Below are positions 28,793-36,912 of a stretch of DNA of 64,000 nt, one piece after another. Source of the DNA: Lentihominibacter butyricus (GTDB lineage: Bacteria > Bacillota > Clostridia > Peptostreptococcales > Anaerovoracaceae); contig NZ_JAOQJP010000010.1 of the NCBI RefSeq assembly GCF_025567305.1, positions 1-64,000 of the forward strand, read 5' to 3'. Below the pieces are notes generated by a model. The model had not been told where the DNA came from, ran no database searches, and saw nothing but the letters and a program-made list of their open reading frames with translations. The first letter of the stretch is position 1; each line of letters starts with the position of its first letter. The position numbers and the translations under genes were made by a program.

Positions 28793-29815
28793 ATGGATAA
28801 GAATAAGATGAAACATGAGAAACTTGAAGTAATGCCTGCTCTGAAGAGTCCTAGGATCGTAGAAGATGCATCAATCGATTCAGGACAGAGAGTGACCTGG
28901 GACTGCATATGGTTCGGAAATTACCCTCAGTCCGAAGTTGTATGCGAAACAGATACCTTGCGTATTAATGAACTGAACGACAGTGATTATGATAAACAGT
29001 ATGTTACTGTCAGCAGTGCGCAGTGGAATAAGATAATCGGTGCCGCATATGACGAGAGCGGTGATGCTGTTGTGGATGGTATTAAGTACAGACGTTTAAG
29101 AACGGTTGACATCAATGGTTTGGAAGATGGAGACAACAATTGTATTGGAGATGGTAAAGATACTGACCAGTATTTCATGTACGAGCCCATTAAATGGCGC
29201 ATACTGAATGTCAATGGGAATGATGCTTTGTTGTTGTCGGAAAAGGCTGTAGACGCTCAGCGCTATCACATGACAAGAGAAAGTGTGACATGGGAGACAT
29301 GCACCATGAGGAGCTGGCTTAATGGATATGACAGCTCTTTCAATGGCAATGCTGAGGATTATACAAAACTGAATTTTATAAACCATGCATTCACATCCGG
29401 CGAATGTAGTGCGATAAAAACTACAAAAGTGATTAATGATACTGATCATACCGGGGATAAGATATTTCTGCTATCGGAAAATGAAGTTTGCAACTCTGAT
29501 ACAGCCGTTTCATACGGGTTTGAAGAGTTCTGCGATACATCTTATGCCCGCGCCTGTGAAGGCAGTGCATTCGTAACAGCAATGTATGGTGATGAAGAGG
29601 ACTTTGGCGTAGGGTATTACTGGTGGTGGCTCCGTTCACAGGGCATTACTGATCATACTGCATTTGTCAATTATGACGGAGGTGTATATGATGCGTTTTA
29701 TGTCGACTGTAGTGGCGTTGCAATACGACCTGCTTTGCATCTTGATCTGTCGTGTTCTGATTTCTACAGCTATGCGGGTACCGTATGCAATTTTTGGAGT
29801 GAAGATAATTTGTAA
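28793..29815 (+). CDS. Stand-alone DUF6273 (C-type-lectin-like) protein
   Basis: A 340-residue paralogue of the C-terminal half of the flanking TIR fusions, without the TIR domain. It keeps the whole motif series (FGNYPQSEV, YEPIKWRIL, MRSWLNGY, KIFLLSENEV, WWLRSQG, IRPALHLDLS) and the same terminal SEDNL. It opens with about 16 residues of its own and then the same PRIVEDAS stretch found after the TIR linker in the fusions. Lacking an effector domain, it may be a decoy, a partner subunit or a donor for sequence exchange. ATG 28793 has AAGGAG upstream. Confidence 0.75.
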   Translation: MDKNKMKHEKLEVMPALKSPRIVEDASIDSGQRVTWDCIWFGNYPQSEVVCETDTLRINELNDSDYDKQYVTVSSAQWNKIIGAAYDESGDAVVDGIKYRRLRTVDINGLEDGDNNCIGDGKDTDQYFMYEPIKWRILNVNGNDALLLSEKAVDAQRYHMTRESVTWETCTMRSWLNGYDSSFNGNAEDYTKLNFINHAFTSGECSAIKTTKVINDTDHTGDKIFLLSENEVCNSDTAVSYGFEEFCDTSYARACEGSAFVTAMYGDEEDFGVGYYWWWLRSQGITDHTAFVNYDGGVYDAFYVDCSGVAIRPALHLDLSCSDFYSYAGTVCNFWSEDNL

Positions 29816-29867
29816 AAAGCTAATCAGGAATATAATGGCTAAATGCTTGACACAGAAAGGAGTCTTT

Positions 29868-30164
29868 ATGTCAGAAAATAAGTATAATCCGATTCCGGTC
29901 GATACTTCAGATGTTGTTCTTCCGGAAGAATTACTGTCACTTACTGAGAAGATTGCAGAAAATGTCCATGATGTTTGGGCGGTCGGGCGCATTGCAGAAG
30001 GATGGACATATGGTCCGGTTAAGGATATTGAAAAGAAAACTACTCCACAGATGGTAGCCTACAATGAGTTGCCTGAGGATGAAAAAGAGTACGATCGCAA
30101 CACAGCATTGGAAACATTGAAACTTATTGTAAAGCTTGGGTATGAGATAAGAAAATCTTATTAG
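29868..30164 (+). CDS. Small stand-alone RyR-domain protein
   Basis: A 98-residue protein that is almost only a RyR domain: VHDVWAVGRIAEGWTYG, then TPQMVAYNELPEDEKEYDRNTALETLKLI. These match the HD/RyR protein at 15841 block for block (WVEERRKNGWSYG and YGQL...DRDTIRNI). The start is ATG 29868 with AGAAAGGAG upstream. A single RyR unit could act as a ligand sponge or as a sensor subunit for its TIR neighbours. It lies between the lone DUF6273 gene and the second TIR-DUF6273 gene. Confidence 0.8.
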   Translation: MSENKYNPIPVDTSDVVLPEELLSLTEKIAENVHDVWAVGRIAEGWTYGPVKDIEKKTTPQMVAYNELPEDEKEYDRNTALETLKLIVKLGYEIRKSY

Positions 30165-30256
30165 CTACGGGTGTGAAATAGATGTTTTACGAGAGCTTTC
30201 TTTGCATGGATTTGATTGTAGATGAATAAAGCAGAATGGGAAGGAACGATGTTGAT

Positions 30257-31753
30257 ATGGGATATGCATTTATAAGCTATAGTTCAAAAGATCAGGAAAA
30301 AGCAAATGCGATAAGAAGCATTTTTTTAAATAATGATATTTCCTGCTGGATGGCGCCATATGACATACCTGCAGGAACAAAATACGCATATGTTATAAAT
30401 GATGCCATTAAAGATGCGGCTTGTCTTGTTTTGCTGTTTACCAATGCCTCACAGGAGTCTATTTTTGTGGAAAAAGAGGTTGAGCGTGCTGTGGCAAATG
30501 GAAAGCCTATAATTACAATGGAATTGGAGAGAGTTGTTTTAAACTCAGGATATCAGTTCTATCTGGGTAACCAGCAGATAATCGCAACACCCAAAATAAA
30601 CGAAGATGATGAGAATTTCCAAAGAGCACTGCAGGGAATAGCTGCATTTACCGGTCGAACTGATACACTGAAGAAAAAAACACAGCTTTCGGCAGCAAAT
30701 GAAACTGCCACTGTTCAAAATGCAGGGGGCAATAAAAAAACTGAAACAGTGTCGAGGTACAGTAATCCTAGAATTGTAGAAGATGCATCAATGGAATCTG
30801 GACAGAAGGTAACCTGGGACTGTATATGGTTCGGCAGTTATCCTCAGTCAGAGGTTGTATGTGAAACGAATACCAGGCGTATCAGTGAATTGGAATCAAA
30901 TGATAATCTGTATGCTGTTGTCAGCAGTGTGCTGTGGAAAAAAATAACCTGTGCAGTATATGACAGAAATGGGGATGCTATTGTAGACGGAGTGAAATAC
31001 AAGCGTCTCAGTAAGACAGATGCAGCTTCTGAAATAGTCATACCAGGAATCAACAGCTATTATGAATGGGGTGATGATACCGTTCGGTATTTCAAGTATG
31101 AACCAATCAAATGGCGTGTGCTTGATGTTAATGGAACTGATGCTTTTCTGCTGGCAGACAAATCTCTTGATGACCAACGATATAACACTTCAAGGACATC
31201 TGTCAAATGGGAAAAAAGCACGATGAGGAGCTGGCTCAACGGGTATTATTCTTACGTGAACACGTATGGAACAGATTACAGCAACAAAAACTTCATAAAT
31301 GTGGCATTTATATCAAGTGAGCGCAATGCAATAAAAACCACAGAAGTGGTAAATGATGACAATATAAATCTTGGTACTGAGGGCTGCAATAACACCCGCG
31401 ATAAAATATTCCTTTTGTCTGAGAACGAGGTTTACAACTCAGGTAGAGCTATTTCATATGGATTTGTCAAAAGTAGTAGTACGCATGATGAGGCACGCAG
31501 ATGTAAAAGTAGCACATATGCGAGGGCAATGGGAGCGTATGGCAACAACTGTACTTGGTGGCTCCGGTCGCCGGGCTGGCATAGTATGGATGCTGTCTAT
31601 GTTCGTTTTGACGGACACGTCCACTATACTGGTAGTTTTGTTTACAATGGTACTTATGCCGTGCGTCCCGCTTTGCATCTTGATCTCTCATACTCTGACC
31701 TATACAGCTACGCAGGCACGGTCAGCAGTGATGGGAGTGAAGATAATTTATAA
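30257..31753 (+). CDS. TIR-DUF6273 (C-type-lectin-like) fusion, copy 2
   Basis: A 498-residue paralogue of the protein at 27221. The TIR half differs at only a few residues (for example N/D in LNN[ND]IS and F/Y in YA[FY]VIND). The DUF6273 half is a patchwork of near-identical and divergent blocks. The last 31 residues, from AVRPAL to SEDNL, are identical, while the ~27 residues just before them differ at most positions. The same TIR and DUF6273 motifs are intact, including the FVEKEVERA glutamate. ATG 30257 is preferred over 30236 because only the former has a ribosome site. Probably arose by tandem duplication. Confidence 0.8.
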   Translation: MGYAFISYSSKDQEKANAIRSIFLNNDISCWMAPYDIPAGTKYAYVINDAIKDAACLVLLFTNASQESIFVEKEVERAVANGKPIITMELERVVLNSGYQFYLGNQQIIATPKINEDDENFQRALQGIAAFTGRTDTLKKKTQLSAANETATVQNAGGNKKTETVSRYSNPRIVEDASMESGQKVTWDCIWFGSYPQSEVVCETNTRRISELESNDNLYAVVSSVLWKKITCAVYDRNGDAIVDGVKYKRLSKTDAASEIVIPGINSYYEWGDDTVRYFKYEPIKWRVLDVNGTDAFLLADKSLDDQRYNTSRTSVKWEKSTMRSWLNGYYSYVNTYGTDYSNKNFINVAFISSERNAIKTTEVVNDDNINLGTEGCNNTRDKIFLLSENEVYNSGRAISYGFVKSSSTHDEARRCKSSTYARAMGAYGNNCTWWLRSPGWHSMDAVYVRFDGHVHYTGSFVYNGTYAVRPALHLDLSYSDLYSYAGTVSSDGSEDNL

Positions 31754-31770
31754 AAAAGAAGGAGAAACAG

Positions 31771-33615
31771 ATGTTGTATATAACTTGTTATTGGATTTCA
31801 ATGCTTGTATTTATTAGTGGCATTGTTGCTACACTTCTTTCAAGATATAGAGTCCGAAATGTAAGATTCAAATCCCTGAATATACTTATAGTGAGCGTAT
31901 TTATATCGGCATCAACTCTTTTTATACCGATTTATTCACGAATCTTTCAGGGAGATTCATTATCGTGGATTAAAACTTTTCTGATATCTATACATAATGC
32001 AATCAGACTGTTTATTGTCGATGGTGAGTTCGATATCATAGATAATAATATCACTGGCAATGTGGGTGGCATAGCCGCTCCGTATACAATACTGGCAGCA
32101 GTTATTTTTGTTCTGGCGCCGCTATTGACATTCAGTGCAGCGTTGTCTCTTATAAAAAATGCACATGCATATATATCGTATTTTTTCTCATATTTTAGAG
32201 ATATATATGTATTTTCAGAACTGAATGATGAATCAATAGTTCTTGCAGAAAGTGTTATAGAAAAAGATCCCAGAGCTAGAATAATTTATACTGACGTTTT
32301 TGAAAAGAATGAAGAGATATCATATGAATTAGTGCAGAAAGCAAGAGAAATGCGAAGTATTTTGTTCAAGAAAGATATTGGACTGGTCAATTATTGGAGA
32401 CACAGCAGGAAAAATATGATTGCTTTCTTTGCCATAGGTTATGATGAAACAGAAAATATACGTCAGGCTATGAGTCTTATAAACGAGTTTCGAAATAGGG
32501 AGAATACAGAGCTGTATGTCTTTACAACAAAACGTGAAGGAGAGCTTTTACTGGCGGATATGGATAAAGGAAAGGTAAAAGTTCGGAGGATCAATGGATG
32601 CAGGTCGCTTATAAACGAGTACCTGTATGAATATGGGAAGAAATATATATTTGATTCTGCGATATCCAGCAGGGGCAGAGATAAGAATATCCATATACTA
32701 ATCGCCGGATTAGGAGGGTATGGAAAAGAAATGTTAAAGGCTTTGACTTGGTTTTGTCAGATGGAGGGATATCATGTATACATAGATGCTTTTGACAAGG
32801 ATAAATCTGCAGAAGACAGAATAGCGGCAGAGTGTCCTGAACTGCTTAGTAAAAAATACAATGGCAAGCGTATTAAAGGAGAGGCGGAGTACAATATAAA
32901 TATTCATTCCGGTGTAGATATATATACGGGAACATTTGATAAAAAAGTTAAAAATATAAACTGTCCCACTTTTATATTTATTGCTTTGGGAGACGATAGT
33001 GAGAATGTGAATGCCTCTGTTCGTTTAAGGATTTTAATGTTGCAGAAATTCAATGAAAAACCTCATATTACGACAGTAGTAAAAAACAGCGTTATCAGTA
33101 GCAGGCTGGAAAATGTCAAGCATTACAAGGGAGAAAAATATAAAATCCAGTTTATAGGAGCATTAAATAAAATGTACTCAATTGATTCAGTAAAGACAAC
33201 AGATCTGGAGAAGAAAGCTTTGGGAATACATATGAATGGTGAGTGGTATCAAGGAAATGAAGAAGATGATACGAGCTATGGTGCGGAAAAGAATAAACAG
33301 AAGAAAAAAGAGTTCAGTGAGTATGAATATTATTATAATTCTTCTATATCCACAGCAATACATAATGAGCTAAAAAAAAATATATTAGATATCATAGATG
33401 ATCAGGGACGGTTGAAACCTGATAAAGAAGAACTGGTTGCTGAGCTTGAGCATCGTAGGTGGAATGCATATATGCGTACAGAGGGATTCATTTATTCACC
33501 ATACCGTAATGATTTAGGTAAAATGCATAACGACCTTAAAAGTTATGACGAATTATCAGAAGAAGAAATACCAAAGGATCGGGCGGCAGTAGCTGGAAGC
33601 TGTGAAAAACAATAA
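31771..33615 (+). CDS. Membrane TrkA-N (Rossmann) protein with C-terminal RyR domain, second copy
   Basis: A 614-residue relative of the protein at 13927. Three hydrophobic helices (about 1-22, 36-50 and 107-125) are followed by VFSELNDES, the same phrase as VFSQLNEAS in the relative, then the nucleotide loop AGLGGYG (from about 312) and KALTWFCQM (KAVSWCGQM in the relative). The RyR hallmark LEHRRWNAYMRTEGF lies at about 557-571, with YDELSEEE after it. The sequence is diverged, so this is an old paralogue and not a recent copy. It starts 17 bases after the second TIR-DUF6273 gene, linking TIR and RyR proteins in one transcript. Confidence 0.75.
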   Translation: MLYITCYWISMLVFISGIVATLLSRYRVRNVRFKSLNILIVSVFISASTLFIPIYSRIFQGDSLSWIKTFLISIHNAIRLFIVDGEFDIIDNNITGNVGGIAAPYTILAAVIFVLAPLLTFSAALSLIKNAHAYISYFFSYFRDIYVFSELNDESIVLAESVIEKDPRARIIYTDVFEKNEEISYELVQKAREMRSILFKKDIGLVNYWRHSRKNMIAFFAIGYDETENIRQAMSLINEFRNRENTELYVFTTKREGELLLADMDKGKVKVRRINGCRSLINEYLYEYGKKYIFDSAISSRGRDKNIHILIAGLGGYGKEMLKALTWFCQMEGYHVYIDAFDKDKSAEDRIAAECPELLSKKYNGKRIKGEAEYNINIHSGVDIYTGTFDKKVKNINCPTFIFIALGDDSENVNASVRLRILMLQKFNEKPHITTVVKNSVISSRLENVKHYKGEKYKIQFIGALNKMYSIDSVKTTDLEKKALGIHMNGEWYQGNEEDDTSYGAEKNKQKKKEFSEYEYYYNSSISTAIHNELKKNILDIIDDQGRLKPDKEELVAELEHRRWNAYMRTEGFIYSPYRNDLGKMHNDLKSYDELSEEEIPKDRAAVAGSCEKQ

Positions 33616-33691
33616 CATTAAAAAATTGTTTATGCAATCCAATAGAACTGTGATAATAAAGTAATGCACTAAACGTGGAAAGGAGTCTAGG

Positions 33692-35650
33692 GTGACAAAT
33701 ACTGCTGTAAATATGGAGAAGAAATATAGGATTTTTATCAGCTACAGAGGTGAGTCTCAAGGGGAAGGAAACACTATAGGGAAAAAGTTTGCGGGAAAGC
33801 TATATGATTATTTAATCTCGGATCCTTTTTTTGAAGAAAAGTATGGAAATGTCTATTTTTCACCGGAGGAGGAGATAGCAGAAAATTATAAAATGACTAT
33901 TCCGAGGGTGATGGAACATGTGGAATGTTTTGTTATTCCTTTGAATAAAACATTCTTCAGCGATTTTAGGCGGCAGGGAAAACATTCAATCACATATATG
34001 GAAATTACAGAAGCTCTAAAAAATCCTTATATGCATTTTGTAGTAGTAGAGCTTGAAAGTTTTGATAAACAAGCTGAACTTGAAAAGATAAGGAATATAA
34101 ACTTATGTTTTAAAAAAGATGCAGATAGATTAATCCACTGTAAGCTGATCAAATACGATAAAAATAATGAACAGAAAACAGTGCAGCTTGTTGGTGAACA
34201 GCTGATAAAAAATAATTATCGTATACGTTCTGTGAAGGAATTTATGAAAGCTCCAAATGTTAGACTTGAATTCAAGCGAGATACAGAAAGTCTGACAGAT
34301 TATCCCTTTTATGAAAGAATGTATGATGTAAAAAAAGTGATGCTGATGAATTTTGCGGCAACAAGTTTTCTTGTAGGAAGTTCGGTGGCCAGAGTATATA
34401 ATTCAGGCAGATATTTTACCAAAGGCTTTCAGTCTCGCTTATTATCCGGAGATGTGCAGATTGAAGCTGTTTTGACTAATCCATATTCAGCAGCGGCAAT
34501 AGATGCAGAATTATATAAGATGTATCCCAGTGGTATGTCAGTTGATAGAAGTGAGATTATAATCAGAAATCTTAACAAGTTTTATGATTTGAAGAAAGTG
34601 GATACACTGGGGACGCAAATGAATGTTTATCTGACTGATATTGCGTTGCCGTACGGAATGATGATTACAGAGCATGAGAATCCCGAGAATAACCACATGA
34701 AAATAGATCTGTATGCACCTTTGCCGGGAGAAGATAAATATAGGCCATCATTTTATCTGATGGAAAATAATCCTGAAACAAAAGAGCTTTATTCTTTCTT
34801 TAAGTTCAACTTTTTCAGAATTGCTCAGGAAAATTCTTATATGTATCAGGGACATCCAGACGTAAGTTGGCTGTCAGATAAAAGGATAATACACAGGGCA
34901 CAAATAACAAAAGATGTACTGCCGCATACACGAGATGCTTTTTCATTATGTATTCAAAATAAAGCGACTATAGAAGTTGACCTTATTGTTTTAAAAGATC
35001 ATAAAATTGTTGTGGGGCGAAAAGAGCAACTTGCGGAATGGATGGGCTGCAGAGAAGGTGAAGTATCTAACATGACATGGTTGGAGCTTAGAGAGAAAAT
35101 AGAGTCAAAAGGATACATTTCGGCAAGGCAGATTATGTTTCTTAATGAATTTCTAGATTACATTCATGGACGTATACCAGTTCTTCTGGAAGTTAAATCA
35201 GATGATTATGAAGAGACTAGTAAGCAGAATGTCGGGCTTGTAAATCGTTTGGTAGAGATTGTGCAGAAATATATACGACAACATATTTCTATAAACTCTA
35301 GCGGGAGAATAGCAATTCATTCAGCCAATTCATGTATTTTGAAAATGATAAGGAAAAAGAATTGCATGATTCCGATTGGACAGATATCTCTGGATTTTTC
35401 AAAAGGTAGATATAGTGGGGTTCCAAGCGAAGTCAAAAAACATCACAAAGAAAAGAAATATTTTGATGACGTTATCCCGGACTTCATGACATATGCTATA
35501 GAGGATGTGGAAAATGAAGAAATAGAGGCCGAATGTAAAAAGCATGGAATTCCTTTGATTGGGTGGACTGTTAAAGACAAGAATATGCAGCAGTATGCAG
35601 AAAGATTCTGTAACAATATTATCATAGAAGGAGCGGAATCCTATATATAA
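33692..35650 (+). CDS. TIR protein fused to a degenerate GDPD-like domain
   Basis: A 652-residue protein starting at GTG 33692 after AAAGGAG. Residues about 9-140 form a TIR domain (YRIFISYRGES start, SITYMEITEAL with a candidate catalytic glutamate). The middle (about 160-390) is similar in style to the same region of the TIR-cupin protein (shared phrases such as LTNPYS/ITDPNS and LPYGM/LPYSI). Residues about 395-650 follow the glycerophosphodiester phosphodiesterase pattern: HRA start, IEVDL, KDHKIVV, TWLEL, PVLLEVK and GWTVKD. The second catalytic His-Asp (normally VxHD) is VVGR here, so the domain is probably a binding module and not an active enzyme. Confidence 0.7.
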   Translation: MTNTAVNMEKKYRIFISYRGESQGEGNTIGKKFAGKLYDYLISDPFFEEKYGNVYFSPEEEIAENYKMTIPRVMEHVECFVIPLNKTFFSDFRRQGKHSITYMEITEALKNPYMHFVVVELESFDKQAELEKIRNINLCFKKDADRLIHCKLIKYDKNNEQKTVQLVGEQLIKNNYRIRSVKEFMKAPNVRLEFKRDTESLTDYPFYERMYDVKKVMLMNFAATSFLVGSSVARVYNSGRYFTKGFQSRLLSGDVQIEAVLTNPYSAAAIDAELYKMYPSGMSVDRSEIIIRNLNKFYDLKKVDTLGTQMNVYLTDIALPYGMMITEHENPENNHMKIDLYAPLPGEDKYRPSFYLMENNPETKELYSFFKFNFFRIAQENSYMYQGHPDVSWLSDKRIIHRAQITKDVLPHTRDAFSLCIQNKATIEVDLIVLKDHKIVVGRKEQLAEWMGCREGEVSNMTWLELREKIESKGYISARQIMFLNEFLDYIHGRIPVLLEVKSDDYEETSKQNVGLVNRLVEIVQKYIRQHISINSSGRIAIHSANSCILKMIRKKNCMIPIGQISLDFSKGRYSGVPSEVKKHHKEKKYFDDVIPDFMTYAIEDVENEEIEAECKKHGIPLIGWTVKDKNMQQYAERFCNNIIIEGAESYI

Positions 35651-35674
35651 GATTACTTCGAAGGAGGCAGAACA

Positions 35675-36790
35675 ATGAACAAGAAAACATCTATTGATAG
35701 TGTTGATGTAAACAAGGGGAATTATGTTTTTATTAGCTATAGTTCAGTAAATCAGCAGATGGCGGACTCGGTTCGTCTTTTGCTTAAGGAAAATAACATT
35801 TCCTGCTGGATGGCACCATATGATATTCCGGCAGGCAGCAGATATGCATATGTGATCAATGATGCATTAGAGAATTGTTCATGCGTACTGCTGTTACTTA
35901 CAAATGCATCACAGCTGTCTCAATTTGTCGAGAGAGAAATAGAAAGAGCAATTACATATAAAAAACCGATACTTCCAATGCAGTTAGAAGACCTGAAGTT
36001 AAATTCAGGGTTCAAGTTTTATATTGGCAGCAGTCAAATTGTTGCTGTTCCGGAAATCCGTGCCGATGTACCGGAATTTATTCGGATTCTTGCGGGTATA
36101 AAAGAGTTACTTGGATGTTCAGATTGCGGCTATGCCGGGACAGTTTGCAGTGATGTGCGACAAAACGAAGATGTTATAATGGCCAGGGAAAATCAAGAAC
36201 GGCAAGCACTAGACAAAACAGATGATATAAGGAGTCTTCTTGAACTTATAGATGTAAATAAAGTTCAAAAATCAGTGCAGAGTCCGATTACAGAAGCAAA
36301 GGTTGGAGATATCGTTGATTTTGGAGAATTACCGAAGCGGGTCGATGCAATAGATTCGGATGAAGCGGTCAAAATGAAATGGATAGTAATTGATGTAAAG
36401 AAAGGCGTCGCATTGCTGTTATTGGAGTCATCAGCAAAGGTAGGAGTTTATGAAGGCATAGATGAATGGCTGAAAACTGAGTTTATGAAGCGCTTTACTG
36501 CACTGGAGAAAAATTTCATTGTATCGAAAAATGGGAGTGAAAACAGTATGGATAGATATCCGTTTTTACTGACTGTGAATGAAGCTCGTGAATATTCGAA
36601 TCAATGTGCTCAAATTAAAACAGGTGTGACAAAAGGTCTTGGAAAGTATGCTTGGTGGTTATGTCAGGACAAGCGTTATCCAAGAAATTATCCTTTTGTA
36701 TCTAAATCAGGCATAATTAAAGAAAGCGGATTGGATGGCAGGCAATCTAATATCGCAGTGAGGCCTGCGGTATATGTTAAGATGAAATAG
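35675..36790 (+). CDS. TIR protein with short divergent DUF6273-like C-terminus
   Basis: A 371-residue protein. The TIR domain (about 15-145) is close to those at 27221 and 30257 (YVFISYSS, CWMAPYDIPAG, FVEREIERA). The C-terminal ~170 residues keep only fragments of the DUF6273 pattern: VDFGELP, KMKWIVID, YAWWLCQD and IAVRPAVYV. In the linker, CGYAGTVCSD resembles the extreme C-terminal tail (YSYAGTV) of the neighbouring DUF6273 proteins, as if an older gene end had been fused in. AAGGAGG precedes the ATG. It may be the oldest or most reduced member of the TIR-lectin set. Confidence 0.75.
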   Translation: MNKKTSIDSVDVNKGNYVFISYSSVNQQMADSVRLLLKENNISCWMAPYDIPAGSRYAYVINDALENCSCVLLLLTNASQLSQFVEREIERAITYKKPILPMQLEDLKLNSGFKFYIGSSQIVAVPEIRADVPEFIRILAGIKELLGCSDCGYAGTVCSDVRQNEDVIMARENQERQALDKTDDIRSLLELIDVNKVQKSVQSPITEAKVGDIVDFGELPKRVDAIDSDEAVKMKWIVIDVKKGVALLLLESSAKVGVYEGIDEWLKTEFMKRFTALEKNFIVSKNGSENSMDRYPFLLTVNEAREYSNQCAQIKTGVTKGLGKYAWWLCQDKRYPRNYPFVSKSGIIKESGLDGRQSNIAVRPAVYVKMK

Positions 36791-36821
36791 TATATTTGAA
36801 TAAAAATTGCAAAAAGGAAAC

Positions 36822-36851
36822 GTGTGATAAATAATTTTTGAATTATCACAC
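36822..36851 (+). repeat. Inverted repeat between TIR and metzincin genes
   Basis: GTGTGATAA (36822-36830) and TTATCACAC (36843-36851) form a perfect 9-base stem with a 12-base loop. No T-run follows, so it is a poor intrinsic terminator. It could be an operator or an mRNA hairpin ahead of the next gene. Confidence 0.5.
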
Positions 36852-36912
36852 AAGGTGTAATATGTTACCTAAATATATAGGGTAAGATAAAGAATTAAAG
36901 GAAAAAGAAAAA

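Noticed and set aside
28547..31657. A complete diversity-generating retroelement
   Set aside because: The variable block looks right, but no reverse transcriptase, accessory gene or template repeat is in the window, and third codon positions differ between copies, against pure adenine mutagenesis.
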